Assembly: GCA_023389005.1 (NCBI GenBank)
Contig: JAEWFE010000293.1
Location: forward strand, 1 to 6,802
Direction of reading: 5' to 3'
DNA: 6,802 nt
DNA from: Bacillota bacterium
GTDB lineage: Bacteria > Bacillota > Bacilli > Lactobacillales > Enterococcaceae
The notes under the pieces were generated by a model. The model made no database searches. It saw only the letters and a program-made list of their open reading frames with translations, and was not told the DNA's origin. Position numbers and translations under genes: made by a program. This document shows positions 1-5,683 of the stretch, in pieces (the first letter of the stretch is position 1; every line of letters begins with the position of its first letter).

Positions 1-179
1 ATGTGGAACGTGCTTTAACAGAAAGTTTGCGTGGTATATATAGTATTGATACACAAATTGTTGGCCCGTCATTTAGAGCATATATTGAGATGGGAAAAAT
101 AGATTACTCTAAATTATTATATTATGCTAAATTGTTTAGAGTTACTAAAAAAGTTCAAGCTTACTTGGAGGTACTATAA
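1..179 (+). CDS. C-terminal end of AbiEi-family antitoxin (5' end outside window)
   Basis: The frame is open from the window edge (first full codon at base 3) to a TAA at 177-179, giving 58 visible C-terminal residues. They read like the end of AbiEi-family type IV antitoxins. An ERALTESLRG segment resembles the family's 'LERTLCDILRG' stretch, and the end KVQAYLEVL resembles the usual K-(I/V/L)-R-x-YLEVL terminus. In that family an N-terminal winged helix represses the abiE promoter, and the C-terminal domain seen here counters the AbiEii nucleotidyltransferase toxin. An SD-like GGAGG at 168-172 lies inside the last codons, and TAATG joins this stop to the next ATG, the usual abiEi-abiEii coupling. 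The toxin that should follow is missing. Identification rests on remembered family patterns and only the C-terminus, so the N-terminal domain cannot be checked. Confidence 0.72.
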   Translation, partial: VERALTESLRGIYSIDTQIVGPSFRAYIEMGKIDYSKLLYYAKLFRVTKKVQAYLEVL

Positions 180-214
180 TGAATTTTACTAATGCAAATA
201 GTTTTAATGAGTAA
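179..214 (+). pseudogene. 11-codon remnant of an AbiEii-type toxin start
   Basis: An ATG at 179-181 overlaps the antitoxin stop (TAATG) and has GGAGG at 168-172 as a well-placed ribosome binding site. The frame reads MNFTNANSFNE and then stops at TAA 212-214. AbiEii-like toxins often begin with a short stretch of this kind (Met, a few polar residues, Ser-Phe, then Lys-rich helix). The first nine codons therefore look like a genuine toxin N-terminus cut off around base 205. The downstream gene's SD begins only four bases after the stop. About 270 or more codons of a normal toxin are absent. This could instead be a short coupling ORF that helps translate the GNAT gene, but a deletion scar fits better. 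Confidence 0.5.
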
Positions 215-217
215 AGT

Positions 218-222
218 GGAGG
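218..222 (+). promoter_or_regulatory. Ribosome binding site of GNAT gene
   Basis: GGAGG lies 7 bases before the ATG at 230 and fixes that start. No convincing promoter lies in the 15-base gap after the toxin remnant, so the gene is probably read from the antitoxin promoter upstream of the window. Confidence 0.8.
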
Positions 223-229
223 TCATTCA

Positions 230-676
230 ATGCATCAGATTAATGAAGATATTACGCTTGTCCCATATTATCCCAATGAAAAAGTAGCGCTTGAATGGTA
301 TCAAGATTTAGAACTATGTAAACAGGTAGATAATATCGATTTTGTTTATGATTTGCCGCGTCTAAAGAGGATGTATCAATATTTATCTACCCATGGAGAT
401 TGCTATTATATTCAATATAAAGAGCAGTTAGTAGGTGATTGTACGTTACTTTCAGACGGAGAAATAGCCATTGTTATCGCCAAACCTTTTCAAAATCTCC
501 ATATCGGTCAAAATTGTGTCAAGGCCCTGATTCAAAAAGCAATAGCGAAAAAGTTACCAAAAGGCAAAGCGCAAATCTATTCGTTTAATCACCAAAGTCA
601 GCGGATGTTTACTAAATTAGGCTTTGTTCAAGTATCTGAAGAGTGGTTTGAGTTAAAATTACAGTATGAGAATTGA
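230..676 (+). CDS. GNAT-family N-acetyltransferase
   Basis: The product is 148 residues, a normal length for a single-domain GCN5-related acetyltransferase, which moves an acetyl group from acetyl-CoA to an amine. The acetyl-CoA-binding motif A region lies at about 79-105: a beta strand (EIAIVIAKP) followed by QNLHIGQNCV, matching the family's Q/R-x-x-G-x-G/A pyrophosphate loop with N in place of the usual final small residue. The C-terminal motif at 120-132 (N-H-Q-S-Q-R-M-F-x-K-L-G-F) is the typical Asn...Ser...Phe...Gly-Phe pattern. The first 60 residues, which usually set substrate choice, match nothing I recognise, so the substrate is unknown. The protein is soluble, with no signal peptide. 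It follows the antitoxin/toxin remnant on the same strand and is closed by a terminator. Linkage to the toxin-antitoxin locus may be chance. Confidence 0.85.
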   Translation: MHQINEDITLVPYYPNEKVALEWYQDLELCKQVDNIDFVYDLPRLKRMYQYLSTHGDCYYIQYKEQLVGDCTLLSDGEIAIVIAKPFQNLHIGQNCVKALIQKAIAKKLPKGKAQIYSFNHQSQRMFTKLGFVQVSEEWFELKLQYEN

Positions 677-710
677 GTCACTATCTTCAACAGGTAGCGG
701 CTCTTTCTTT
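675..710 (+). terminator. Rho-independent terminator after GNAT gene
   Basis: An 11-position stem pairs 675-685 (GAGTCACTATC) with 693-703 (GGTAGCGGCTC), with two G-T pairs and one A-C mismatch. It encloses a 7-base loop and is followed by TTTCTTT. It starts inside the GNAT stop codon. Confidence 0.75.
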
Positions 711-924
711 AAATAAAATTACAATCCTCTTATATTTAGTTTGTCCTTTTATCGCGGAAGATAGCGGGCAGTCATAATCCATTTTCAATCATAAATGAAA
801 GTGTAACAAAATAAAAGTTTGATAACATATTTAAATAAAACCTTGCCAATGATTCTGATAAGTTGACAAAAGAACTATTTGAATCTAACTTTGTATGAGA
901 GCTTAGTAAAACATGCGTAAGATT

Positions 925-953
925 TTGCTCACAATTGAACATGTTTATATAAA
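925..953 (+). promoter_or_regulatory. Predicted sigma-A promoter of the OsmC gene
   Basis: TTGCTC (925-930) and TATAAA (948-953) are separated by 17 bases, which would start transcription near 960 and leave a leader of about 84 bases before the ATG. The -35 is weak (only TTG matches). A second candidate, TTGACA at 863-868 with TAACTT at 886-891, has the better -35 and the worse -10. Confidence 0.5.
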
Positions 954-958
954 AACTG

Positions 959-984
959 TTACACTAGTAATGTAAGCGCTGCAA
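959..984 (+). promoter_or_regulatory. Operator-like sites: TTACA-N7-TGTAA repeat and cre-like site
   Basis: Two overlapping elements sit at the predicted transcription start. The first is an inverted repeat, TTACA (959-963) and TGTAA (971-975), with a 7-base centre. The second is TGTAAGCGCTGCAA (971-984), which matches 12 of 14 positions of the CcpA-binding cre consensus TGWAANCGNTNWCA and contains the palindromic core AGCGCT. A cre just downstream of the start would normally repress transcription when preferred sugars are present. CcpA binding is inference from consensus only. Confidence 0.4.
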
Positions 985-1043
985 GTTTTGTTGTTGCTCC
1001 ACTTACAATGATTTGAAGCCGAATCAATGAGGAGGAGATTTTG

Positions 1044-1484
1044 ATGGCAATTGAAGTATTTACGGCAGAAACAACAGCATTAGGTGGATTGAAGGTGAAT
1101 TGTAAATCTCGAGAATTCGAATTTACTTTAGATGAACCGAAAAATCTAGGTGGTACGAATACTGGCATGAATCCTGTAGAAGCATTATTAAATTCACTAG
1201 GTGCTTGTCTAGTTATTGTGGCGCAGTCCTATGCTAGAGTGAAGAAAATCAATTTGAAATCATTCAAGGTAAACTTGGAAGGTGAACTTGATCCAGATGG
1301 TTTCCGCTATATCAATCCTAATGCGAAAAAAGGGTTTTCAAAAATATCTGTTACTTTCCATGTAAAAGCAGATAATACGGAGCAAGAAATTAAAGACTTT
1401 ATCGAATTTGTTGAAGCTACATGTCCTGTACATGATACAATTACTAATTCACCCGTCTTCGAAAGTAAAATCATTACGGAATAA
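1044..1484 (+). CDS. OsmC-family protein (predicted thiol peroxidase/redox protein)
   Basis: The product is 146 residues, the usual length of OsmC/Ohr-type proteins. These are homodimers in which two cysteines reduce organic hydroperoxides. Both hallmark regions are present: NPVEALLNSLGAC with Cys55 at the start of the central helix, and CPVHDTI with Cys127, the second cysteine. The pattern fits the general OsmC (YhfA-like) branch better than the Ohr branch, so the exact substrate is uncertain. The start is ATG 1044: a strong GAGGAGGAG run at 1029-1037 is correctly spaced, and the TTG three bases earlier is not needed. The protein is cytoplasmic, with no signal peptide. The gene is alone on its transcript, with its own promoter and possible catabolite-control site upstream, and converges on the RNase H gene. 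Confidence 0.9.
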   Translation: MAIEVFTAETTALGGLKVNCKSREFEFTLDEPKNLGGTNTGMNPVEALLNSLGACLVIVAQSYARVKKINLKSFKVNLEGELDPDGFRYINPNAKKGFSKISVTFHVKADNTEQEIKDFIEFVEATCPVHDTITNSPVFESKIITE

Positions 1485-1488
1485 AGCA

Positions 1489-1526
1489 AAAAAGCTGCGA
1501 ATCTAGTTTCGGACTCGCAGCTTTTT
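1489..1526. terminator. Bidirectional terminator between osmC-like gene and rnhA
   Basis: A perfect 12-bp stem pairs 1489-1500 (AAAAAGCTGCGA) with 1515-1526 (TCGCAGCTTTTT). Three more pairs (TCT with GGA, one of them G-T) extend inside past a single A-C mismatch. The A-run on one side and T-run on the other make it work on both strands. It lies 5 bases past the OsmC stop and 9 bases past the RNase H stop. Confidence 0.9.
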
Positions 1527-1534
1527 CATGCAGT

Positions 1535-2152
1535 TTACTTGATTCCAACGGCTTCTTTGGCTAACTGATCGGCCAACTCATTCCCTGGAATCCCACTGTG
1601 GCCTTTGACTTTTACGAAACGGATTTGAATATGTCTCATTAAGGTCTGCATGGTATCACGATATTGCTGAGTAAAAATATTTTTGGCTTGCCAATCACCA
1701 GTTGCCCAGCTTTCGATGCCTTGATAATCGTAAAGAATAGTGATTTGCGATAAATCGTGGTCAAGTGCGGCTTTTACTGCAGCCATCGCCCCATCAATTT
1801 CACCGGCCACATTACGCATGCTCGCTTTTTCAGTATCATTCCCTTTTCCTTGTAGGGTGATTCTCGTTTCTTCATCTATTTGTAAAAAACCACCATATCC
1901 GTAATCTTTAGTGGTAATATTATACGAACCATCAACAAAAGCATAGGGGGTTGCTAAATTAGTCGCTGATTCACTAGATGTAGGGGATTGTATCTCCTGA
2001 TTGTTTAAATAGGCTAGAGCTTCTTCTTTTGTCGGAAAACTCTTGTATAATGCACCAGGATGACCATTTACTTGTTTATGACACTCTTCCCATGTTAAAA
2101 ATATTCCAGTTGTACGACCTTCTTTAACAGCATAAAATTTCGTATTTGCCAT
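1535..2152 (-). CDS. rnhA: Ribonuclease H (type 1) with N-terminal hybrid-binding domain
   Basis: The product is 205 residues and cuts the RNA strand of RNA-DNA hybrids (R-loops, replication primers). Residues 4-50 form the hybrid-binding/viroplasmin-like domain: KFYAVKEGR, then TWEECHKQVNG and YKSFPTKEEALAYL. A Ser/Thr-rich linker runs from about 54 to 68. The catalytic RNase H fold fills 69-205, with all four metal-binding acids: Asp74 (FVDGS), Glu118 (NVAGEIDGAM), Asp142 (LYDYQGIE) and Asp195 (NELADQLAKE). His185 lies in the VKGHSGIPGN loop. The start is ATG at 2152 because GAAGGGAG sits 8 bases upstream; the GTG at 2170 would swallow that site. The protein should be active and cytoplasmic. 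rnhA is used as the family label; some genomes call this hybrid form simply ribonuclease H family protein. Confidence 0.93.
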   Translation of the reverse strand: MANTKFYAVKEGRTTGIFLTWEECHKQVNGHPGALYKSFPTKEEALAYLNNQEIQSPTSSESATNLATPYAFVDGSYNITTKDYGYGGFLQIDEETRITLQGKGNDTEKASMRNVAGEIDGAMAAVKAALDHDLSQITILYDYQGIESWATGDWQAKNIFTQQYRDTMQTLMRHIQIRFVKVKGHSGIPGNELADQLAKEAVGIK

Positions 2153-2186
2153 ATTGAAAACTCCCTTCACTAAGTAGTGTCTAATT

Positions 2187-2192
2187 ATTCTA
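2187..2192 (-). promoter_or_regulatory. rnhA: Predicted extended -10 of the rnhA promoter
   Basis: On the minus strand the bases read TGC-TAGAAT, an extended -10 with one mismatch to TATAAT, about 35 bases before the RNase H start. No good -35 lies 16-18 bases further upstream. Confidence 0.45.
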
Positions 2193-2216
2193 GCATTGAT
2201 TTTCTCGAAAAGCTAG

Positions 2217-2249
2217 TCTTAAAAAGGTAACTTGTCTGCCTTTTTAAGA
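2217..2249. repeat. Perfect 11-bp inverted repeat between divergent promoters
   Basis: TCTTAAAAAGG (2217-2227) and CCTTTTTAAGA (2239-2249) are exact reverse complements around an 11-base spacer. The repeat lies between the -10 elements of rnhA and the five-gene operon and covers the operon's -35 region. No gene ends here, so it is not an ordinary terminator. A shared operator or a leader hairpin are possible roles. Confidence 0.7.
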
Positions 2250-2256
2250 TAAATTT

Positions 2257-2265
2257 TGCTATAAT
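2257..2265 (+). promoter_or_regulatory. Extended -10 promoter of the five-gene operon
   Basis: TGC-TATAAT combines a consensus -10 (2260-2265) with an extended TGn. The -35 position (about 2237-2242, TGCCTT) is poor and falls in the 3' arm of the inverted repeat. Transcription would begin near 2272, leaving a very short leader before the SD at 2283. Confidence 0.7.
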
Positions 2266-2294
2266 ATAAAGAAAAAAGATTTGAGGTGAACCAG

Positions 2295-3821
2295 GTGCAG
2301 GCTATTGTGCGATGTCTAGATGGAGGTTTTTATTATTCAATGGTTTTTGGCTGTATTTGTACGAAACAACATCAACTAGCCAATGATGTTTGGTATGATT
2401 ATGCTTACCTCATACTGGACAAAACGAAAACAAAATTAATCCTACAACATGAATTTTTACCTAATAATAAATCTTATGAACCGATGCTATTGTTTTTAGA
2501 TGCAGATCAAAGTGATTGGCAAGTAAATGAAAGAGGGGAAGGCGGCATTCAACCATTGATTTCGCCTGAGATACTGAAAAATTTTAGAGATAATCGCGTG
2601 CCGCATTCGCTTGTTCAAAAATGTGTGGATTTGGATAGTAAATTAAAGCAGACAAATTATCGACATATCTCAAATGAACAAGAATGCAAAAACTTTTTGA
2701 CTATTTCACGTCACCTACATGATGCTTATATTGAAATAATAGTGCTTCGAGAAAATAAATTACTGGTTACATTTGATGGTGTCTGGGGCTGTAAAATTAT
2801 TTTGAGTTTTGCAGGTAATCTAAGTTTTCATTATACGCAAAATATTGACTATGATTTTTATTGGAAAGATTGCAGTTTGCTGATTCGAGATAGTCGGTAT
2901 TACTTGGTGGATGAGGATTTAGCTGATGGTTCACAAATTACGGAATATCATCAATGGTTTACTGCTGATCAGATTAGTTACTGGGTTTTACCAAAGTGTG
3001 ATCCCCTATTGCCATCAAATAAAGTGGTGCCGTTTCAACAGTCCGGTAAATTACGTTTAGCTGAAGTTGCTTTTGACGAGTATGGTAAATTATATACTTA
3101 TGCTTGCCCTGACCGCTCGATGACTGAAGACGATTGGGTGATGGTGCCAGTTGGAAAAGAAAATGTGCTAAAAGAAGCGCAAATCATCAATATTTATGAG
3201 AGTTATCCTGAAACGCTACACCTAAACTTTCCACTTACAAAATTAAAAACCGTTGCGAAATTATATTCAACATTTAATGAAGACCGCGCGATTGAACGAG
3301 TGCTAACGTTAATGGATAAAAAAGTATTAGATTTTTCAACAGTAGATCCTAACTTTAAAGAAGGCATTTATCATATGTTAGAAACACCGATGGGCTATTT
3401 TTGGATTGAGCTAAATCAGCAACCAATACCGATGAAAATTATCCAATACAGTTTTGTTGATGACGAGTATTCAGTCGATTGTGTACTTAAAATGCAGCCA
3501 ATTGGTGTAACGCCAGATAAAATCAAGACACTCAAACTCTTATCTAATATTGATTTAACAACTTGGAATGAGGTTGATGTGCTAAGTGATGAATTCAGTA
3601 AAGGTTGGCAATGGGAAAAAGGTGGACTTACTTTTGGAGCAACAGGCATAGTTACTAATTTTGATGGTGGTGAAATTACTAATTCTAAACATCACTTACC
3701 TTTTTACGAATATTGGCGTACAGAAATGTATAATCGAAATTCCGATTATTATGGCTTTATGATTGCTTGGAAAAAGTTTGTTTCTATTGAAGATTTGTCC
3801 ATCTATTTTGCATTAACGTAG
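2295..3821 (+). CDS. Uncharacterised multidomain protein, first gene of operon
   Basis: I do not recognise a named family for the whole 508-residue product. It is soluble, rich in aromatic and acidic residues, without signal peptide or membrane segment, and no catalytic motif is evident. At least four segments can be seen. Residues 1-150 are an unassigned N-terminal part. Residues 142-233 are a beta-rich unit (LHDAYI, then VWGCKIILSFAG, YWKDCSLLIRD, LVDED, QWFTADQISYWVLP) resembling a repeated unit in Firmicute hypothetical proteins. Residues 260-325 (DEYGKLYTYACPD, DDWVMVPVGKEN, FPLTKLKTV) resemble another module with a 'GDxVxVPxGKdN' core. Residues 330-508 are an unassigned C-terminal part. 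GAGGTG at 2283-2288 is placed best for the GTG at 2295; the in-frame GTG at 2286 lies inside that site and would add three residues. The stop is followed 12 bases later by the next gene. Confidence 0.8.
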   Translation: MQAIVRCLDGGFYYSMVFGCICTKQHQLANDVWYDYAYLILDKTKTKLILQHEFLPNNKSYEPMLLFLDADQSDWQVNERGEGGIQPLISPEILKNFRDNRVPHSLVQKCVDLDSKLKQTNYRHISNEQECKNFLTISRHLHDAYIEIIVLRENKLLVTFDGVWGCKIILSFAGNLSFHYTQNIDYDFYWKDCSLLIRDSRYYLVDEDLADGSQITEYHQWFTADQISYWVLPKCDPLLPSNKVVPFQQSGKLRLAEVAFDEYGKLYTYACPDRSMTEDDWVMVPVGKENVLKEAQIINIYESYPETLHLNFPLTKLKTVAKLYSTFNEDRAIERVLTLMDKKVLDFSTVDPNFKEGIYHMLETPMGYFWIELNQQPIPMKIIQYSFVDDEYSVDCVLKMQPIGVTPDKIKTLKLLSNIDLTTWNEVDVLSDEFSKGWQWEKGGLTFGATGIVTNFDGGEITNSKHHLPFYEYWRTEMYNRNSDYYGFMIAWKKFVSIEDLSIYFALT

Positions 3822-3833
3822 GTGGTGAAATGT

Positions 3834-4403
3834 ATGACCAAACAGATACAAGATACAATTATTTTTAATGGCAAATCCTGTAATATTTTAGCATTAAGCA
3901 GCGATTTAGATTTTTCACCTACAAAAGAATTTGGATTAGATTTGACGATGTGGGGGACCGCCAATTACCGGGGGTTTTGGTGTGAATATAAAATAGAGAA
4001 TAAGAAATTTTCGATTCACACGATGACCGTCTATACAAGAAGTGGTCAATACCCAACCATTCATTCAGTTAATCCTATGCCCGAAAAACAAGCCTACGAT
4101 TTATCAAAGAGAATCAATTTTCGTATTCCGATTCCATGGCAATATAAAAATTTAGATTATCCATACTTTTTTACTGGTAAGTTAGTGATTGAGATTCAGG
4201 AAAATGCGATAAATTATTCTAAAAAATTAGATAATATCGTACTTGAATTAGAGATAGACCAAGGTGTTTTGATTTCAGTAAATGATATTTCCAAATTATG
4301 GCTACAATTTCAGCGGCATCGTTTGCCAAAATACAGCTATTGGTGGCAAGATCCTGAGAAAAGTTATGAACAGTTTATTAATTTTCGTTCAATAGTAGGG
4401 TGA
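3834..4403 (+). CDS. Uncharacterised beta-rich protein, second gene of operon
   Basis: The product is 189 residues and has no function I can assign. The first 60 residues include FNGKSCNILAL and WGTANYRGFWCEYKIENKKFSI. Later come YFFTGKLVIEI (111-121) and NIVLELEIDQGVLISVND (134-151). This order resembles a family of bacterial hypothetical proteins with the pattern 'hhxNGKxY...xWRGYxxxWEIxxxKLxL...FTGxhxI...hxhxxxGVLhS'. The resemblance is from memory and is not a function. A Trp/Tyr-rich tail (156-189) follows. ATG 3834 is chosen because AGGTGGTG at 3820-3827 precedes it by 6 bases; the GTG at 3822 lies inside that site. There is no signal peptide or membrane segment. The 12-base gap to the first gene implies translation from the same transcript. 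Confidence 0.8.
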   Translation: MTKQIQDTIIFNGKSCNILALSSDLDFSPTKEFGLDLTMWGTANYRGFWCEYKIENKKFSIHTMTVYTRSGQYPTIHSVNPMPEKQAYDLSKRINFRIPIPWQYKNLDYPYFFTGKLVIEIQENAINYSKKLDNIVLELEIDQGVLISVNDISKLWLQFQRHRLPKYSYWWQDPEKSYEQFINFRSIVG

Positions 4404-4654
4404 TGCAATTGACAAAAATCATTGCTGGTTTCGTATTTTTAGCAATCTCAGTTATCGATGGTATCCAATATATGAAAGCTAATCCAACAAAAGTACAAAC
4501 GAGTTATCTGATAGAAGACATATTAATTGGCTTTTTTGTAGGGATGATTATTAGTATTGTTATCGATTGGTAATGGATTGGAATTGGTGCAGGCTTTGGT
4601 CAGTTTATAGGCACGGTCATTGGTTCACAAATTTCAAAACAAGAAAAGAGGTAA
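4403..4654 (+). pseudogene. Small membrane protein gene interrupted by in-frame TAA
   Basis: One frame runs from ATG 4403 (overlapping the previous TGA as TGATG), or more likely TTG 4409 with AGGGTGA at 4397-4403, to a TAA at 4652-4654. A single TAA at 4571-4573 breaks it. Before the break are up to 56 residues with two hydrophobic segments (IIAGFVFLAISVIDGIQYM and about 20 residues around LIGFFVGMIISIVI). After it come 26 more residues, with a glycine-rich hydrophobic stretch (WIGIGAGFGQFIGTVIG) and a charged tail (SQISKQEKR). The downstream part still reads like a third membrane segment, so the intact gene probably encoded about 83 residues with three segments. A recent nonsense mutation, a sequencing error, or a functional 54-56 residue short form are all possible. 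I recognise no family. Confidence 0.6.
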
Positions 4655-4660
4655 CAAAAA

Positions 4661-5296
4661 ATGGTATTTGATTATAAAAAGGAATTTAAATCACTTTATC
4701 AACCTAAAAAAACCCCCGAGATAGTAACCATACCTAAAATGAACTTTATTGGCATATCTGGGCAAGGCAATCCAAATGAAGAAAATGGTGCTTATCAAAA
4801 GGCGGTACAGAAATTATATACCTTGAGTTATACGCTAAAAATGAGTTACAAAACAAATTATCAGATTCCTGGCTTTTTTGAATATGTTGTACCACCGCTT
4901 GAGGGATTTTGGTGGCAACTTGGAATCGACGGCTACGATTGGATGCGTAAAGATTTGTTTCAATGGTTGTCGGTGATTCGTGTGCCTGATTTTATCACGG
5001 AAAAAGATTTTGAATGGGCCAAAAACCAAGCCATCGCTAAAAAGAAATTGACTAAAGCGCAGGCTAAACTAATGACGATTGATGAAGGAGAAGTCGTACA
5101 AATGATGCATATCGGTCCATATGATACGGAAATTCAAACGGTGGAAAAAATGACTAGTTATCTCGCAGAAGTTGGCTATGAAGAAGATTTTAGCTCGCAA
5201 CGGCATCATCATGAAATTTACCTATCTGATCCGAGAAGATGTGCATCCGAGAAGCTGAAAACAATCCTTCGCCATCCGGTTCGTCCAAAGAAGTAG
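4661..5296 (+). CDS. GyrI-like small-molecule-binding domain protein
   Basis: The product is 211 residues, a stand-alone GyrI-like (SOUL/BRE-type effector-binding) protein without a DNA-binding domain. Family marks include the N-terminal DYKKEFKSLYQP, IPKMNFIGISGQGNPNEENG (25-44), PPLEGFWW (78-85), MMHIGPYDTE (148-157) and the end RHHHEIYLSDPRR...KTILRHPV. In this family some stand-alone members, such as Listeria Lin2189, are reported to hydrolyse cyclopropanoid genotoxins. As I recall, a glutamate in the HHEIYL motif is needed; here that is Glu185. Whether this protein is an enzyme or only a binding protein is inference. The protein is cytoplasmic. AAGAGG at 4646-4651 overlaps the end of the preceding broken gene and lies 9 bases before ATG 4661. 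The next gene starts 7 bases after its stop, so it is in the same operon. Confidence 0.88.
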   Translation: MVFDYKKEFKSLYQPKKTPEIVTIPKMNFIGISGQGNPNEENGAYQKAVQKLYTLSYTLKMSYKTNYQIPGFFEYVVPPLEGFWWQLGIDGYDWMRKDLFQWLSVIRVPDFITEKDFEWAKNQAIAKKKLTKAQAKLMTIDEGEVVQMMHIGPYDTEIQTVEKMTSYLAEVGYEEDFSSQRHHHEIYLSDPRRCASEKLKTILRHPVRPKK

Positions 5297-5303
5297 GTAT
5301 GCG

Positions 5304-5672
5304 ATGAATTTAAAGCAACGAGCCAAACAGCTAAAACAAGATATTCCTGCGATTTATTTGGTGATGAAGTTTAGTGAAACGCCCATTTTAGCAAAAATCT
5401 TGGCTTTCTTAACCATTGCTTATGACTTATCACCAATTGATTTGATTCCGGATTTTATCCCAGTATTAGGGTATTTGGATGATTTGGTCATTTTACCAAT
5501 GTTAATTGTGTTGACTATCAAGTGTATTCCTAAACCTGTATGGCAGGAAGCGCAAAACGAGGCTCAAGATTTGATAGCAACTAAACAAATGAAAAAGTGG
5601 TATTATGCCTTGCCGATTCTTATCATATGGTTGATAGTTGTTTTAATATTGATTCGAATTTTTTTGAAATGA
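5304..5672 (+). CDS. DUF1232 (YkvA-like) membrane protein
   Basis: The product is 122 residues. The core YDLSPIDLIPDFIPVLGYLD (40-59) is the diagnostic DUF1232 motif, with the usual Ser-Pro-(I/V)-D-L-I-P-D-(F/W)-(I/V)-P. The hydrophobic stretch 27-73 contains the motif and probably one membrane hairpin or helix. A second strongly hydrophobic segment at 99-121 (WYYALPILIIWLIVVLIL) ends almost at the C-terminus. The family is widespread in Firmicutes and its biochemical role is unknown to me. The ATG at 5304 is 7 bases after the GyrI stop. Its ribosome binding site (AGTAGGT, 5292-5298) is weaker than those of its neighbours and overlaps that stop, suggesting translational coupling. It is the last clear gene of the operon. 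No classical terminator follows directly. Confidence 0.9.
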   Translation: MNLKQRAKQLKQDIPAIYLVMKFSETPILAKILAFLTIAYDLSPIDLIPDFIPVLGYLDDLVILPMLIVLTIKCIPKPVWQEAQNEAQDLIATKQMKKWYYALPILIIWLIVVLILIRIFLK

Positions 5673-5683
5673 CAAACGTTGAT

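Larger units (their letters stand above)
711..1028 (+). other. Intergenic region upstream of the OsmC gene
   Basis: This roughly 320-base AT-rich gap has no credible coding frame on either strand; the minus-strand frame at 959-1168 is a shadow of the OsmC gene. It holds a hairpin at 780-803 (CATTTTCA/TGAAAGTG, 8 bp with one G-T pair, 8-base loop) without a T-tract, a TTGACA at 863-868 with a poor -10, and the better promoter and operator-like sites near its 3' end, listed separately. Nothing recognisable lies between 711 and 780. Confidence 0.6.

Noticed and set aside
780..803. Hairpin CATTTTCA/TGAAAGTG as a terminator
   Set aside because: No T-tract on either strand, and the GNAT gene already has a terminator at 675-710.
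959..1168. 69-codon open frame on the minus strand
   Set aside because: It is antisense to the OsmC start, and its composition mirrors that gene.
1307..1489. 60-codon open frame on the minus strand
   Set aside because: Antisense to the OsmC gene's 3' half; the OsmC frame explains the sequence with two conserved cysteine motifs.
2232..2265. TTGTCT as the -35 partner of TATAAT at 2260
   Set aside because: The spacing is 22 bases, too long for a sigma-A promoter; the extended -10 explains the promoter better.
3416..3649. 77-codon minus-strand frame inside the 508-residue gene
   Set aside because: Shadow frame with no ribosome binding site and low-complexity Ser/Leu content.
4572..4670. ATG overlapping the internal TAA (TAATG) as a new gene start
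   Set aside because: The frame it opens reads Trp/His/Arg-rich residues unlike a protein, while the original frame continues with membrane-like sequence.
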